Below are positions 12,601 through 23,155 of a stretch of DNA of 64,000 bases, in pieces (the stretch's first letter is position 1; every line of letters starts with the position of its first letter). Source of the DNA: Eleginops maclovinus (Eukaryota > Chordata > Actinopteri > Perciformes > Eleginopidae); the NCBI RefSeq assembly GCF_036324505.1, contig NC_086361.1:2668916-2732915 (forward strand). Direction: 5' to 3'. The notes beneath the pieces are model-generated. The model made no database searches, was not told the origin of the DNA, and saw nothing but the letters and a program-made list of their open reading frames with translations. The position numbers were made by a program, and so were the translations under genes.

Positions 12601-15600
12601 GCTGGTGTTTGAAATTCATCTGTGAAGTCATGATTGCTGCTGTTAGCTAGCTATCTAGCTAGCAAGCAATGTTTTACATTTCCAGTACCGAATCATTGCA
12701 GATTTCTCAGTTTACCAAATAAAATCACATAGCCTTATTCGAACACCAGTAATGTATTTTTATAAAATAGTGGAAAAACTCACTTGTATAACCTTTATTT
12801 GTATGTTGCTGCTTCATGATCACACTGTTTGCAATCGCAGCTGTTCCTGCGTTGCGTATCCAATATGGCTATTTTTTCGTGGCACATTCTCGTAGGATGT
12901 TTTAAAAGTAACAGGGCTCCGCTTCTTGACTCACACGTACAAGTAAAGCTCTGCAGGCGCTGTTTTCTTTGTCTTCCTTTTTGAGCGTAGTGCACGGGGT
13001 GAGCATTTGGTCATACTTTGCATTGGGACTTAGGCACACAAAACAGCCAATGTACGTACAGAGGTATACTGAGACACACAATAGCCAATAATTTTCCAAA
13101 ACACACGCAAAGTGTACCACAATGTATTCAGTGCTCTCAATGTATTGATCATGAGAATACTGTGCAGTGTGAAGACTAACAGACCCTGTGTGCAGACTCA
13201 GAGCTCCAGATCGCTCTCGTGGCTCTCTTCAGTGAGATGCTCTATCGCTTCCCAAACGTCGTGGTTGCCCAGGTAACAAGGGAGTCAGTGCAGCAGGCCA
13301 TCGCCAATGGCATCACAGCACAACAGGTACTCAGACACTGCATACATGTACTAGCTCAGATTGGGGGGGGGGTCCGGTTATTAAAGGGGAGAATCTGGAC
13401 CAGGATTGCAGATTTCTGTGATGTTTTTTTTCTCTTCAGATTATTCACTTCCTACGGACCAGAGCACACCCTGTCATGCTCAAACAGGTACAGAAATCCA
13501 ATCTGCTCTCCTCACACTTCATATTAATAATGATAATATTAAGTGGTTGGCCTTTAGTTAATTTCATTTATTTATGGGCATTGCTGTAAATGCACTACTT
13601 TTTGAAAAAAAATATGTAGTCCTTAGTCACCATGATAACACATTCTCAGTTAATTAAATCATTGGAAACTTTCAAGGTTTTATTGGTCATATGCACAGCA
13701 TATACAACGTATATGTTGGCAATGAAAATCTTATATCCCATGCTCCTCCAACAACTCTGCAAAAAGAGAGAAGAATATTTACAATAACAACAATAAAGAT
13801 TTAAGGATGTGAAATATATACATATGTGGAATACATTGAGAGTATTTAAATACTTCACACTGTTGAATGAGGAGGTATGGACAGATGCATATATTATGTA
13901 TAACAGATGTATATGGCAGATGTGTATAATATATATATGTGTACTACAAACTTTTATACTATAAACTTGTAAAATAGAGGCTTTACAATACAGGAAATGT
14001 TAATAAAACTAAACATACATATCACATAACAAGAAACAGAAACGGGTTAAAGCCGTACAGAAGGCTCAGTCTGTTCAACCCCCCCCTTGTGCTGCAGACA
14101 CCAGTGCTGCCCCCCACCATCACAGATCAGATCCGACTGTGGGAGCTGGAGAGAGACCGCCTGACTTTCACAGAGGGTGAGTTCTTCTTCAGTGTGTGTG
14201 CCCTGGATGTGTGTCTTGAATTCATTGTTGTTTATGTTGAGACATAAAGATGTTGAGGTTTTGATTTTTTTTTAAACCCCACCACTGTTTTAAACATGTA
14301 TTCTGTCATCTTACTACACTACACAGATACTACTCTGGTGTATCTGTGTGTACAAATAAGAGTAATATGAATAGAACAGGTTTTTATTAGTGACATTACA
14401 CTATGAATTATTTACGCCTTTTCAAATATCCAAACCTTTCCACTAACCTTTCCCCAATTTTAAACCCTATTTCCTTACACATTATCCTGCACAATTATGG
14501 CTGAAATGATAATAAAGATTATTTCGGTGAATGTTAAGATCACAATTATTTATTGCCAATATCACAAAACGTTTTTCTCTTTAACATTTAAATAAAAATA
14601 GCCTTGCTTTCACTTCCATGTTGTGCTACAACACTTGTATTGTACAAATGATGTTGCACCATAACAGAATAAAACATTGCATTATTAGCACTTTTGGTAG
14701 TATGTATTGCAATCTGAAAAAGGAATTATAAAAAAGCGCTTGATTTGACATGCAGCACTTATTTTAAACCCAATTTTGAACAGCGTAGGAATATGTGTTC
14801 AAACACAGCCCAATTCATCCTCTTTGAATTTGGCTTTACAATGTGTTCTATTGGCAGTTAGATCCAGCCCCCTTAATCATTTTGACCCTGCCTTTATGAG
14901 TGAACGGCCTTTAATTGTATGTGTTGGTAATGGCTTATCATTATTTGGCTTTTGTTTGGGAATTGACTCTATTTCCAGCTTCAGTAACATTGTCAAACAT
15001 GTGTTCATCCTGTAGAACAGGTCTATATATTATAAATGGTGTTGAACAGAAGCACATGTGATCTGTGTGATTGATTTCTCCTGCCGTCCTGCTGACAGAC
15101 GTCTATAGAGCAGAGCTGTAACTGAGCTGGTGTACACAGTATAGAGATGATGAGTATCGACCTTGTACTGACCTTTAACCTCTTTTCTCCTCTCTCTCTC
15201 CTTCAGGAGTGCTCTACAACCAGTTCCTTTCACAGACTGACTTTGAGGTGCTGCGGGACAGAGCTCAGGTTAGATACACGCTGATATCTTCACGAGTGAA
15301 TATTAATAGTAATATAACATTTATTTAATTTGGATTGAGAAACAATTGACATTATTTACTGTCCTTTTATGTTCTGCTTTACACTCGGTTATTACTACAA
15401 TTGCACATTTTATTCATGGAGGTCCATTGAAGCAATGTTTTATATTTTACAAGGCTAAAATCACACTATGCTATAATATAATGCTATATTTTGGAGTACT
15501 TTTGATCCTTTTTTTTAATACTATAGGTATAGGTGCCCTATCTCAGGATTATATTTGTATTTTGATCAACCGCTAAGAGGTGTCCCGCCTCTTAGCCTAT

Positions 15601-16878
15601 CACTTATATTGTGTTGGAGCGCTAGCCAATAAAAGAGCCAATGTTACAAAGTGACGTGACCATGTAACCAAAGTGAATAAGGAGTCCAATGGTGCCATTT
15701 CAGGTGGGGGGGAGTGCTGGGAGGGAAACTTCCTCTGGAGGGAACACAGGGATTTTAGCCTTTGCAGACCATTTTCATGCACTAAAACCGATATAACACT
15801 TCAGGAAAGGGAAAACCCGAAAGCATAAAGGCTGCTTTAAAGAAAACGTATCCTTACATTTAGGTCGTATTTTTGGACATCAGTCATAACACTGTATATC
15901 AGTAAGTAATTGCTGTGGCAAGGAATGAGGCGTCATCCCTAAAAATAGATCTGACAGGGTGAAAGACACGAGCATTCAGACGATAAGAAAGCTTTTAATA
16001 TTTCATTAAGGTTGTTTATTGATTAAGGCAAACTCCATCAGCTGGCACCACTCCCACAGTCTCATCTGAAAGCAGGCACAGCTCAGTAATCATGCCCTCA
16101 CTCTTTACTGTATTTAGCTTGTGGATTGAGGTGTAATGGATTACAGGTGATGGGATTACGTAATTAGGATACAAAAAAAAGTAACTATCCACGTACACTT
16201 ACTGCCTGAATCTGCTTTATGGTTTTCACTTTCTTTGGTTCATTTGTTCTTTTCTTTTTTTTCGGTAGGTGAACCTTTATTCATTCAATAATCAAGTTAC
16301 ATCACTTTTATTGGTACTCACATTAGGGAACTGATTACATATTTTTACAGGGAACTAGTAACGGAATACATTTTAAAAGGAACCTTCCAAACCCTGTCTT
16401 ACAAACAACTATTTATCAGTCTCTCCGGTATCAGAAACCTTTCCACATGAATCATGCCTTTTTTTTACTTGAAATTTCAAGTTTGCAAGTGTACAGTGTC
16501 ATTAGGTGTGCTCTTTCAACTAAGTAAGAAGTTTACGTCAGTCACTAGCCAAAGGCCTTCGACCTCAACAATAGCTCCAATAGCTCCATCTCCTTACCTT
16601 TCAATCCACTGCCGCTCTATCCATATTTATTGTCACAGCCATGGGGCTATGACACTCCTTGTGTATGTCTGCTGATGATGTGAGTGTTAATGCTGTTTTG
16701 GTAAATTTCCCTTCTGTGGGACTATTAAAGCTATTCTGATTTTGATTCTATTGTTGTTCCTCTGCAGGGTTTGGGCTGCCTGGTGTGGCAGGATGTGGCT
16801 CACAGGGTGCTGGTGGTGAGTCCACAAGGACACAGCGAGGTCAAAAGGTTCTGGAAGCGACAGAAGTCCAACACGTAG
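3653..16878 (+). CDS. gtf2h4: General transcription factor IIH subunit 4 (p52), complete, 13 coding exons
   Basis: p52 is a core TFIIH subunit (yeast Tfb2); it anchors and stimulates the XPB ATPase and binds p8/GTF2H5 through its C-terminus, acting in Pol II initiation and nucleotide excision repair. Coding exons: 3653-3768, 3874-3978, 6314-6445, 7425-7610, 8405-8513, 11027-11095, 11179-11262, 11880-12039, 13196-13326, 13440-13487, 14098-14176, 15207-15268, 16768-16878. The sum is 1392 nt, 463 aa plus stop, close to the mammalian length (about 462). All junctions are GT-AG. Diagnostic stretches include [89 protein letters not shown] and the end FWKRQKSNT. The first Met (ATAATGAAG) lies just after the acceptor, so exon 1 is non-coding. 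The exon at 11880 carries a Ser/Thr/Gly-rich loop. Large introns host the Tc1 and pogo elements. Confidence 0.96.
4494..6147 (-). mobile_element. Complete Tc1-type transposon with IR/DR ends
   Basis: Perfect 29-bp outer inverted repeats (4496-4524 and 6117-6145, beginning CAGTGGTATGC) flank the element, with TA on both sides (4494-4495, 6146-6147) as expected for Tc1/mariner. A second, inner copy of the repeat core occurs at each end (about 4684-4711 and 5932-5958), giving the IR/DR layout of Sleeping Beauty-like elements. The single gene runs on the minus strand. The element sits in the gtf2h4 intron 3979-6313. Confidence 0.95.
4724..5746 (-). CDS. Tc1-family transposase, unbroken 340-aa frame
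   Basis: Cuts and pastes the surrounding element at TA targets. I start at the second Met ([12 protein letters not shown], 5746), giving 340 aa, the usual Tc1 length; the frame stays open upstream to 5782. The N-terminal half has the paired-like helix-turn-helix ([20 protein letters not shown]), a GRP hinge ([14 protein letters not shown]) and a second HTH. The C-terminal catalytic domain shows the first Asp in [11 protein letters not shown], the glycine-rich box [10 protein letters not shown], the second Asp in QQDNDPKH and the Glu in [11 protein letters not shown], with 34 residues between the last two, hence DD34E. I see no stop, frameshift or missing catalytic residue, so it could still be functional; expression is unknown. 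Confidence 0.93.
   Translation of the reverse strand: MGTSKQLSTDLKAKIIQHYKLGEGYKKLSDRFKLSVSTVRNVVVKWKATGTVRVKERCGRPTKIGERHRRRMVKMVTEKPQTTSRELQQHLAADGVVVHRSTIQRTLHQEELIGRVMCKKPFLSVNHKKSRMRYAKAHLDKPEAFWNKILWSDETKIELFGHNMNRYAWRKKHTAFNEKNLLPTVKFGGGSIMLWGCVASTGTGKLVKVEGHMNSLQYQEILDKNVLESVTKLKLRRGWIFQQDNDPKHRSKSTKEFMQKHRYNVLEWPSQSPDLNIIENVWIYLKKAVHARRPRNLTELETFCVEEWAKIPPARLKGLVCGYRRRLQAVIAAKGGNTKY
6446..7424. repeat. gtf2h4 intron with old retroelement remnant
   Basis: The intron between coding exons 6314-6445 and 7425-7610. Around 6590-6720 it contains attcccttattcgtcccag followed by a G run, the reverse complement of a non-LTR-type 3' tail seen elsewhere in this window (11370, 16700, 22890, 60275). 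The rest is AT-rich with no feature I can support. Confidence 0.4.
7886..8217. mobile_element. Non-autonomous hAT-like MITE with 8-bp TSD
   Basis: The element (7894-8209, 316 bp) starts GGTACCACTTTACCATAAG and ends with its near-perfect inverse (cttattgtaaagtggtacc; one mismatch in 19). The 8-bp direct repeat acaacttc flanks it at 7886-7893 and 8210-8217. An 8-bp duplication points to the hAT superfamily. It has no coding capacity and lies in the gtf2h4 intron 7611-8404. Confidence 0.85.
8684..10737 (-). mobile_element. pogo/Tigger-like DNA transposon, decayed
   Basis: Terminal inverted repeats CCGTAATTTCC(A/G)GACTAT at 8686 and, inverted, ending at 10735. TA flanks both (8684-8685, 10736-10737). 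Subterminal copies of a taagccgc-type motif occur at both ends. The transposase gene is on the minus strand. It sits in the gtf2h4 intron 8514-11026. Confidence 0.9.
9177..10499 (-). pseudogene. pogo/Tigger-like (DDE_1) transposase, broken by at least two frameshifts
   Basis: The N-terminal piece (10499-10185, starting [20 protein letters not shown]) is a psq-type HTH followed by the start of a CENP-B-like HTH. The C-terminal piece (10100-9177) is the DDE_1 catalytic domain: first Asp in [10 protein letters not shown], second in [10 protein letters not shown], third in [10 protein letters not shown], the DD-D arrangement of pogo-like enzymes, then an acidic Ser/Asp/Glu-rich tail. The link between them (about 10100-10200) is open only in a third frame, where it reads [20 protein letters not shown], so one shift lies near 10190-10200 and another near 10085-10105. 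As written the gene cannot make a full transposase. Confidence 0.88.
11263..11879. repeat. gtf2h4 intron with retroelement tail fragment
   Basis: About 11380-11430 reads tttatttatcctgcgggaaa, a weak reverse-orientation match to the LINE/SINE-type tail found elsewhere in the window. The rest is AT-rich with a short CA-rich patch at 11640-11680. Confidence 0.35.
12137..12283. mobile_element. Tc1-type MITE, about 143 bp
   Basis: Inverted ends: left CAGCACCGGAAGAAATTAAG (from 12139) and right, read inverted, CAGCTCTGGGAAAAATTAAG (ending 12281), both continuing into agagaccact. TA dinucleotides flank the element. There is no coding sequence. It lies in the gtf2h4 intron 12040-13195. Confidence 0.85.
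13660..13960 (-). repeat. Probable non-LTR retroelement fragment
   Basis: Begins ttttattggtcatatgcaca and runs through caatgaaaatcttatatccc, a pattern I recognise from teleost interspersed repeats (reverse complement of a 3' end). It then degrades into AT-rich sequence. Class is uncertain. Confidence 0.4.
14177..15206. other. gtf2h4 intron 14177-15206
   Basis: AT-rich intron with no recognisable element. The 79-aa frame at 14776-15015 has no family resemblance that I can see. Confidence 0.5.
15440..15860. repeat. Possible old MITE remnant in gtf2h4 intron
   Basis: The stretch 15600-15690 (ctagccaataaaagagccaa, then gtgacgtgaccatgtaacc) resembles 50700-50765 (ctagccaataggagcacaag, then gtgatgtcactatgttctgg). 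It is therefore likely a diverged member of the MITE family annotated at 50.4-51.4 kb. Boundaries are not defined. Confidence 0.35.
16690..16752 (+). repeat. Non-LTR retroelement 3'-tail fragment
   Basis: The sequence cccttctgtgggactattaa, followed by an attctgattttgattct tail, is a forward-orientation match to the LINE/SINE-type 3' end that recurs in the window. It lies just before the last gtf2h4 exon. Confidence 0.45.
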
Positions 16879-18039
16879 CAGCAGGAAGTCATGATTATGA
16901 CGTCAGGAATCACAACATTACATTCCTGGCACAGCTGGAGGAGAGTAGAGATGATGTTCTTATTTTGTATGTTTCATAAAATATTGACTTCCATGTAGTT
17001 TGGATTAAATGGTCATATGAAAAATCCTCTGCTAATTACTTTATTGAGAAGTTCTTTCCTTTGCAGATAACCCATATTAAAATGCTGCCTAATATCCTGT
17101 GCAAAAATTGATGTATCAATATGGATGATATATTCTGCCCATTTGATTGTATGGGACCACGATGGAATATATTTAGTCACTTGTGTTTTCTTCAATTATA
17201 CAGTCCTATAACATTTGATTTACTTAAATATATATATTTTTAATGCAGTCTGGTTTTATAATAACGAAACACTACACTAACACTTTGACACAGGGCATCC
17301 CAAAGACAGCAGAAGAAGAGTTTCAGAAGAAGAATTCACTTCACGCTTTACCTTTACTCGAACACTTTTCAGAAGAAAATGAAGTTGTGATTTTTATTTT
17401 TCAGCTACCACACATTCAGATATGAGGCAACAGGTACAAAGAAATGGGAACTGCCACACTGATATCTTAACGCAATAAAAAATATTGGTACCTGCTGGTT
17501 TGCTTTGTGAAAACTGTCACTGCAACTACTGTGTGAATAGCATGGCAGTTGTGGGGTTTGGTGGTCTTTAAGAACGACATATAATTGATTTGTAAAGGTA
17601 GCAATACTTACATAATACCACATAGAAACAAATGATTGATTATTATTGGGATTATGAAGTATTGTGAATCATGAAACATACAGTACAGCCCTTAAACGTT
17701 CAACAGTCATGGTCAGTATTGGGGGGCAATCAGTTCAGGGACCCCCTGGCAACAACAAAATGTATCATTTGAGATCTACGAATAAGTTACTACAATAAAA
17801 ACAACCACACATAACAAGACACATATCAAAATGTGTAAGGGTGTAAACAGAATAAGAGCACCAAAGAAGAGAATTGCGGGGTGACCCAATAGTCTCACGA
17901 GCTCATAAATACTAAAGCAGCCAGGCTACGTGGCTGCTAGCATTAGCATAAAAGGGATTTAACATCTCATGACCAGCGTGACATTTTAATACTCTTAAGT
18001 ATTCATAGTTTCTAAATGGCATGTTTCCAATGGCGTAAC
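16879..18039. other. gtf2h4 3' UTR and intergenic sequence
   Basis: Follows the gtf2h4 stop. A candidate poly(A) signal AATAAA lies at about 17475 (gcaataaaaaatattgg). From 17640 to 18040 I see no element; a TATA-like cataaatac occurs near 17906 but is not close to the start codon used by sh3bp5l. Confidence 0.4.
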
Positions 18040-18345
18040 CGGAACACCGTGTTGAGCCCGGGGGCTAACGCTATTTAAACGGCAGCCGGACACAGGCCGC
18101 AAATGGAGCCCGGGATGTCGCGTGAAATCCCGAACGGCGCGGGGTTCCCTAAACCGAGCGGTCCTCGGGAGGAGACCCCGGGGGAAGAGGCGAGAGGCGG
18201 GATGTTAAGGCGGAGAGGAGCGGAGGCAGAGCCCGCGGAGGAGATGGAAGCCGAGTGTGAGGATGAACCGGAGCATCAGATAAACACGGGAGGGGAGGAA
18301 GAAGCCGGCAAACATGAGGAGGAATTGGACCCGAGAATTCAGGCA
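18040..18345 (+). promoter_or_regulatory. sh3bp5l: CpG-rich island at sh3bp5l start
   Basis: GC content and CpG frequency rise sharply against AT-rich flanks from about 18040 through the first coding exon. The ATG at 18103 has a good context (gccgcaaATGg, A at -3 and G at +4). This suggests a CpG-island promoter; the start site itself is not visible. Confidence 0.55.
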
Positions 18346-21300
18346 TGTTACAGAATTATCATTATTACCAACATAGATATTAGAGATAGTGTCGTTTTTT
18401 AACAGAATAGCTAATTTTCTAATATTAACCTTCTGCATATTTACTAAGCGCAGCGTAATATACTAGGGCGTACACTGCACCAGGCTGCTCTTCTCACAGG
18501 CTGGTACCCGGGACGGGAAGACTCTCTGGGCTGCATGTCTCCTCACTGAACTCTCTACCATTGCTTTATTTAAAGCATCTCTACAGCTATTCTGAACTGT
18601 ACTGTTTTGAATATATATTTTCCCTTTTGCTTCCAGGATGAGCTGGAGCAGCTTAACCAAGCCAGTGATGAGATCAACAAGCTGGAGCTGCAGCTGGATG
18701 TAAGGAAGTTGTTTGTGTAGTGTTTGTTTATTGACTGTTTATTTTAGTGCTGTAAGCTGAAAGTGACATGTGATTTGTTGTCATATGTATGTGCTCCCTG
18801 CAGGAGGCCAGGTCCAGCTACAGGAGGATCCTCACTGATTCTGCCAGGAAGCTCAATGCTCAGGGCTCCCAGCTTGGTGCCTGCATTGAGAAAGCACGGC
18901 CCTATTATGAAGCTCGCAGACTGGCCAAAGAGGTGCGTTTTGTAGCTGCACATTTTTCCAAAGTATTCGCATGGATTAATATAAAAGTTGTCACCCACAC
19001 GTCAGCATCATCTCAAAAGTTGTGCTCTAAATCCTGAGGACACTCATATGGGGACACTTTTTCACATCAACAACATGAGTCATCACAGGCGCTCTCCAAG
19101 GTGCTGATGTGAATGTAAGGTATGCAAACCTAAAAACAGCATGTAGTTATGGATTGAATGACATGAAGAGTCCAAAACTCTGCTCAAAATACCAAACAGA
19201 TCACCCATTGTAGCATGCCTCATACCCCTCTATTTCAGCCCTATTCCTGAAGTGCTGATTCTGTGACTGTGCTTTAAATTTGAGCTGAGCTGAAGCTGGC
19301 CACGCCTCTTTAGAGCATCATGCAGCTCTCTGTCTGAAGAGAGAAGTTTCTAAAGGAGAAACTCAGCTAAACGCTGCCGTGATTAAACGCCATATTATGT
19401 TCCAAACCACATCCAGCTTTATTTCTGAAACACTTCTCAGTGTTTACCACTAGTGTACTCTAAGTCCCTCCTGCAGACATCCTGCTGAACACACAGACAC
19501 ACAGAGGTTAGCGGAGGGGATTCAGCTCGCGACTGTATGTTGCGGACGATAGGTTGGGACGTGTCATGTGGGCGGGACGTTGCCAGGAGTTCAATGTAAA
19601 GCCAGCCCACATTTCGGTTATGACGTCATAACCGAAGCAAATCTGGATCAGCTCGTTTGTACCCCCGTTTTTACAGATTTGGGTAAGGAGTTAAAGAGAG
19701 AGGGTTGTATTTTCTGACACTTTGTGAGTTTCCTTACACACCGGGGACACATATTTATGTATAAAAGACAACAAAAAGTACATTTTGCATAATAGGGGAC
19801 CTTTAAGACTACCAAAATGGCAACAAATGAGCCTTTACAGTCGCTGTCCGAGGTGCTGATTCAGATGTAGGTATAAAAAACATAGTCATGCCCTTATCCT
19901 CTTCTGTAATGTCATTAATATTGAGCCTTTCTCTCCTCAAAGGTAGCATGTTGTCTTAACATTTCACAGTGACTGGATAATGGTAATGCATATTAAAGTA
20001 ATTTATTTCTTTGTCTGTCGGTGTGGCTGACAGTGAATGATTCGTCTGTAATGGAATATTATCGACTCCCTGAAGTGGCTGTTCATGTTGTAACAAGTCA
20101 TTTGAAACTGTAATTATACTAATGTAAACTGCGAAAAAAAAGACTTCTAATTGAAAGCAATAAGTGGCTGGCTGCATTCTTCTTACATTTGTCCACTTAC
20201 ACCACAACGCATTTGACAAGCCTATCATTTCAGACTCTGTATCCATCATCAACAGTGATGCAGTCATTAATCTTTCAGCAGTGACCTTATATTTTTTTGG
20301 TTTCCATCTATCCAGTGAGCCTTCCTGCTGGTTTCTCATGCAGAGCCGTCGAACAGACCTTCCCGTGTGATTAGAGTAACCTTGACTTTAACAACTTCCC
20401 TCAAACTCACACTGACGCTCCTTCCTGCAGGCCTTGACGGAGCTCACCGTGGTGCATGTCTGGAATAAATTATCTTTAATAACAATGCATCCAATTGACA
20501 TTGAAGTATCAAGCACAGTGGTGTGAAGTCACTTAGTACATTAACTGTGCTTAAGTACAATTTTGAGTTACTTGTACTTTACTTGAGTATTTAAATGTGT
20601 TGCTACTTTGTACTTGTATTCCACTGAATATATTTAATCCCTTTAATGACTTTACAGATCTGGATTAATGATAGTAAATATAATCTCCCTTAAATCAGAC
20701 TTTAGTTCACCTGCAGTAAATTCAGCAGCTACCCTGCAGTATACAAAGCCATTCAAACTAGCTGCACCTTTACCAGCTCTGAGAACACTTTAATGATCAA
20801 TAATTATAAAACATATCAGAGATATTATTCTGAAATGGACCAATCAAACAATGACTACTTTTACTGTCGCTACTTTAAGTACATTTAGATGAGAGTACTT
20901 TCTACTTTCACTGGAGGAACATTTAGAATACTTTTACTGTGACAGAGTATTCCTACACTCTGGTAATTCTACTTTTACTCAAGTACAAGATCTGAGTACT
21001 TCTACTTTACTCAAGTACAAGATCTGAGTACTTCTACTTTTACCGTAACAGAGTATTCCTACACTCTGGTACTTCTACTTTACTCAAGTACTCGAAGAAG
21101 ACATTACACCATTGTTCTTTAGAAAAGTTTAAAAAGTGACTTACAATCCACTGTTGGTTAAACTCTCTTAACTAGTTTAAATGTTGTAATAGCAGAGCAA
21201 TATTCCAGAAATGTTCCCATGGTGAAAAGCCTTGATCGGCAACAGTTGCTGAATCTAAATGGTCAATTCATTTATTCTTTCTTTTGCAAATTTTAATATC

Positions 21301-23104
21301 TTTAGTCCACAAATTGTACATTTTTAAAGAAACTTGATATGTCAGCCTGCTGATTCAAGAACCAGCTCCACTCAATTCCTCAATTCCTCAATTCCTCAAT
21401 TCCTCAATACCCAAATGCAATGCAAATAAATACAAGAGAAGTGTATTATGTGAGACAGCAGATCAATGTGACCTTAAAAAAGAAGAAAGCAAGATATTTA
21501 GGATCAAAATGATTGTATGATAGGAAAAGCTGCCTTTCATGAAGCAGATTCAGCAGCAGCCTACACACCAACACTGAAACACATGAGCACATACTACAGC
21601 TTAAAGAAGAGAAATAAAACCTGAGCTGACGGGAAATGCTCCGTTTCAGTTTAACACACACAGTTAAGCTGACACACACTATTTAATGAACATATAGGTT
21701 CACCTGCTGAATTAAAAACAGAACAAATGAACCAAAGAAAGAGAAACCATGAAGCAGATTCAGGCAGTAGATTCACTCTTACAGTATTAGCCTACAGAAC
21801 AGAACAGCTGACTGTTAGGGAATATCTTGTGTAAGCTTGTAACCTTTCGCTCAGGCCTGTGACCTCTTCACACACGTGACCATTGGTCTCCTCACAGCTG
21901 CTTGTGTACTGTTTGTTTTCAAGTTAGCCAGTTGTGTCCTTCCTCTCTGTGCTCCTCTGGCATAGGCTAACGGCTTTGCAGGTGCTGTTATCTTCATTAA
22001 GGAGGGGCAGCCTGGGCTTCCAAAGCCTTGTTGTTCCCACAGTGGGTAAAAGCTCATGCTGACCTAAGATTGGCTTTATTGTTTAGGGACAGCTAGCTCC
22101 AGTTTATCTGGACCCAGATGCTCCGGTAAACACCTTATCTGTGACCTGGATGACAGTTTAAGTTAAACTTATTGTCTGAGCTTGTTTAGTCTGGCGTTTG
22201 AAGAATGTTGATTATCCATTTGGAACTCGTTAAAACCTCGTCCTATTGTCAAGATCTTCAGAATTGGTTTGGCAACCGCTGTGGCAACTCGTGTCTGCAG
22301 TAAATGTCTTGTCAATTCTCCGGCCGTAACTCCGAATAAACCCAACAGTGTTTTGCCATCAAGTTCCTGCTCTCCAGTGTCTCTCTGTTTCGTCTCCATT
22401 GCTTCAGAACTTTCCACGACACTGACAGAGGAGAGAGAATATCTGATCCTAGTGTGAACACACACTATATCTTTTTAGAAATTAAACTTTTTTTATGTTA
22501 CTTTAAGGGAATACAGTACCTTTTTTTGTACCCTGATTAATTAATCCCGTTACATGTAATCCATTACCCCCCATGCCTAGTGTTTATCTGCTGCTGTGTG
22601 TTCCCACAGGCTCAGCAGGAGACGCAGAAAGCCGCTCTGAGATATGAGAGGGCCGTGTCCATGCACACTGCAGCCAGAGAGATGGTGTATGTGGCGGAGC
22701 AGGGCCTGCAGGCAGACAGGAACACCCTGGACCCCACTTGGCAGGAGATGCTGAACCACGCCACCGCTAAGGTACACACACCCGGACCTCTCCCAGACTC
22801 AGGAATGTTCATGTATTCTATTGTATGAAAACAAAAAAGAGAGGGCATACTATGAGAAAGTTATGTACAGATTTACCTTAAAAGAGAATCAGACATCCTT
22901 TTTACATCCCACAGCGGGGACATTTTCAGCGATACAACAGCCAAGGCACAGAAAAAAGACAAAACTAAAAGGTGTAGATTTACAGATAAAATAGGCAATC
23001 ACACAGAATAAAACGTATAAATAAACGTATATTTAAAAACAACAACAATAATTAATAAAGTAAAAAGTAGTCATTTAAATAAATCACATTTAACAAGTAT
23101 TTAA

Positions 23105-23155
<51 letters not shown>

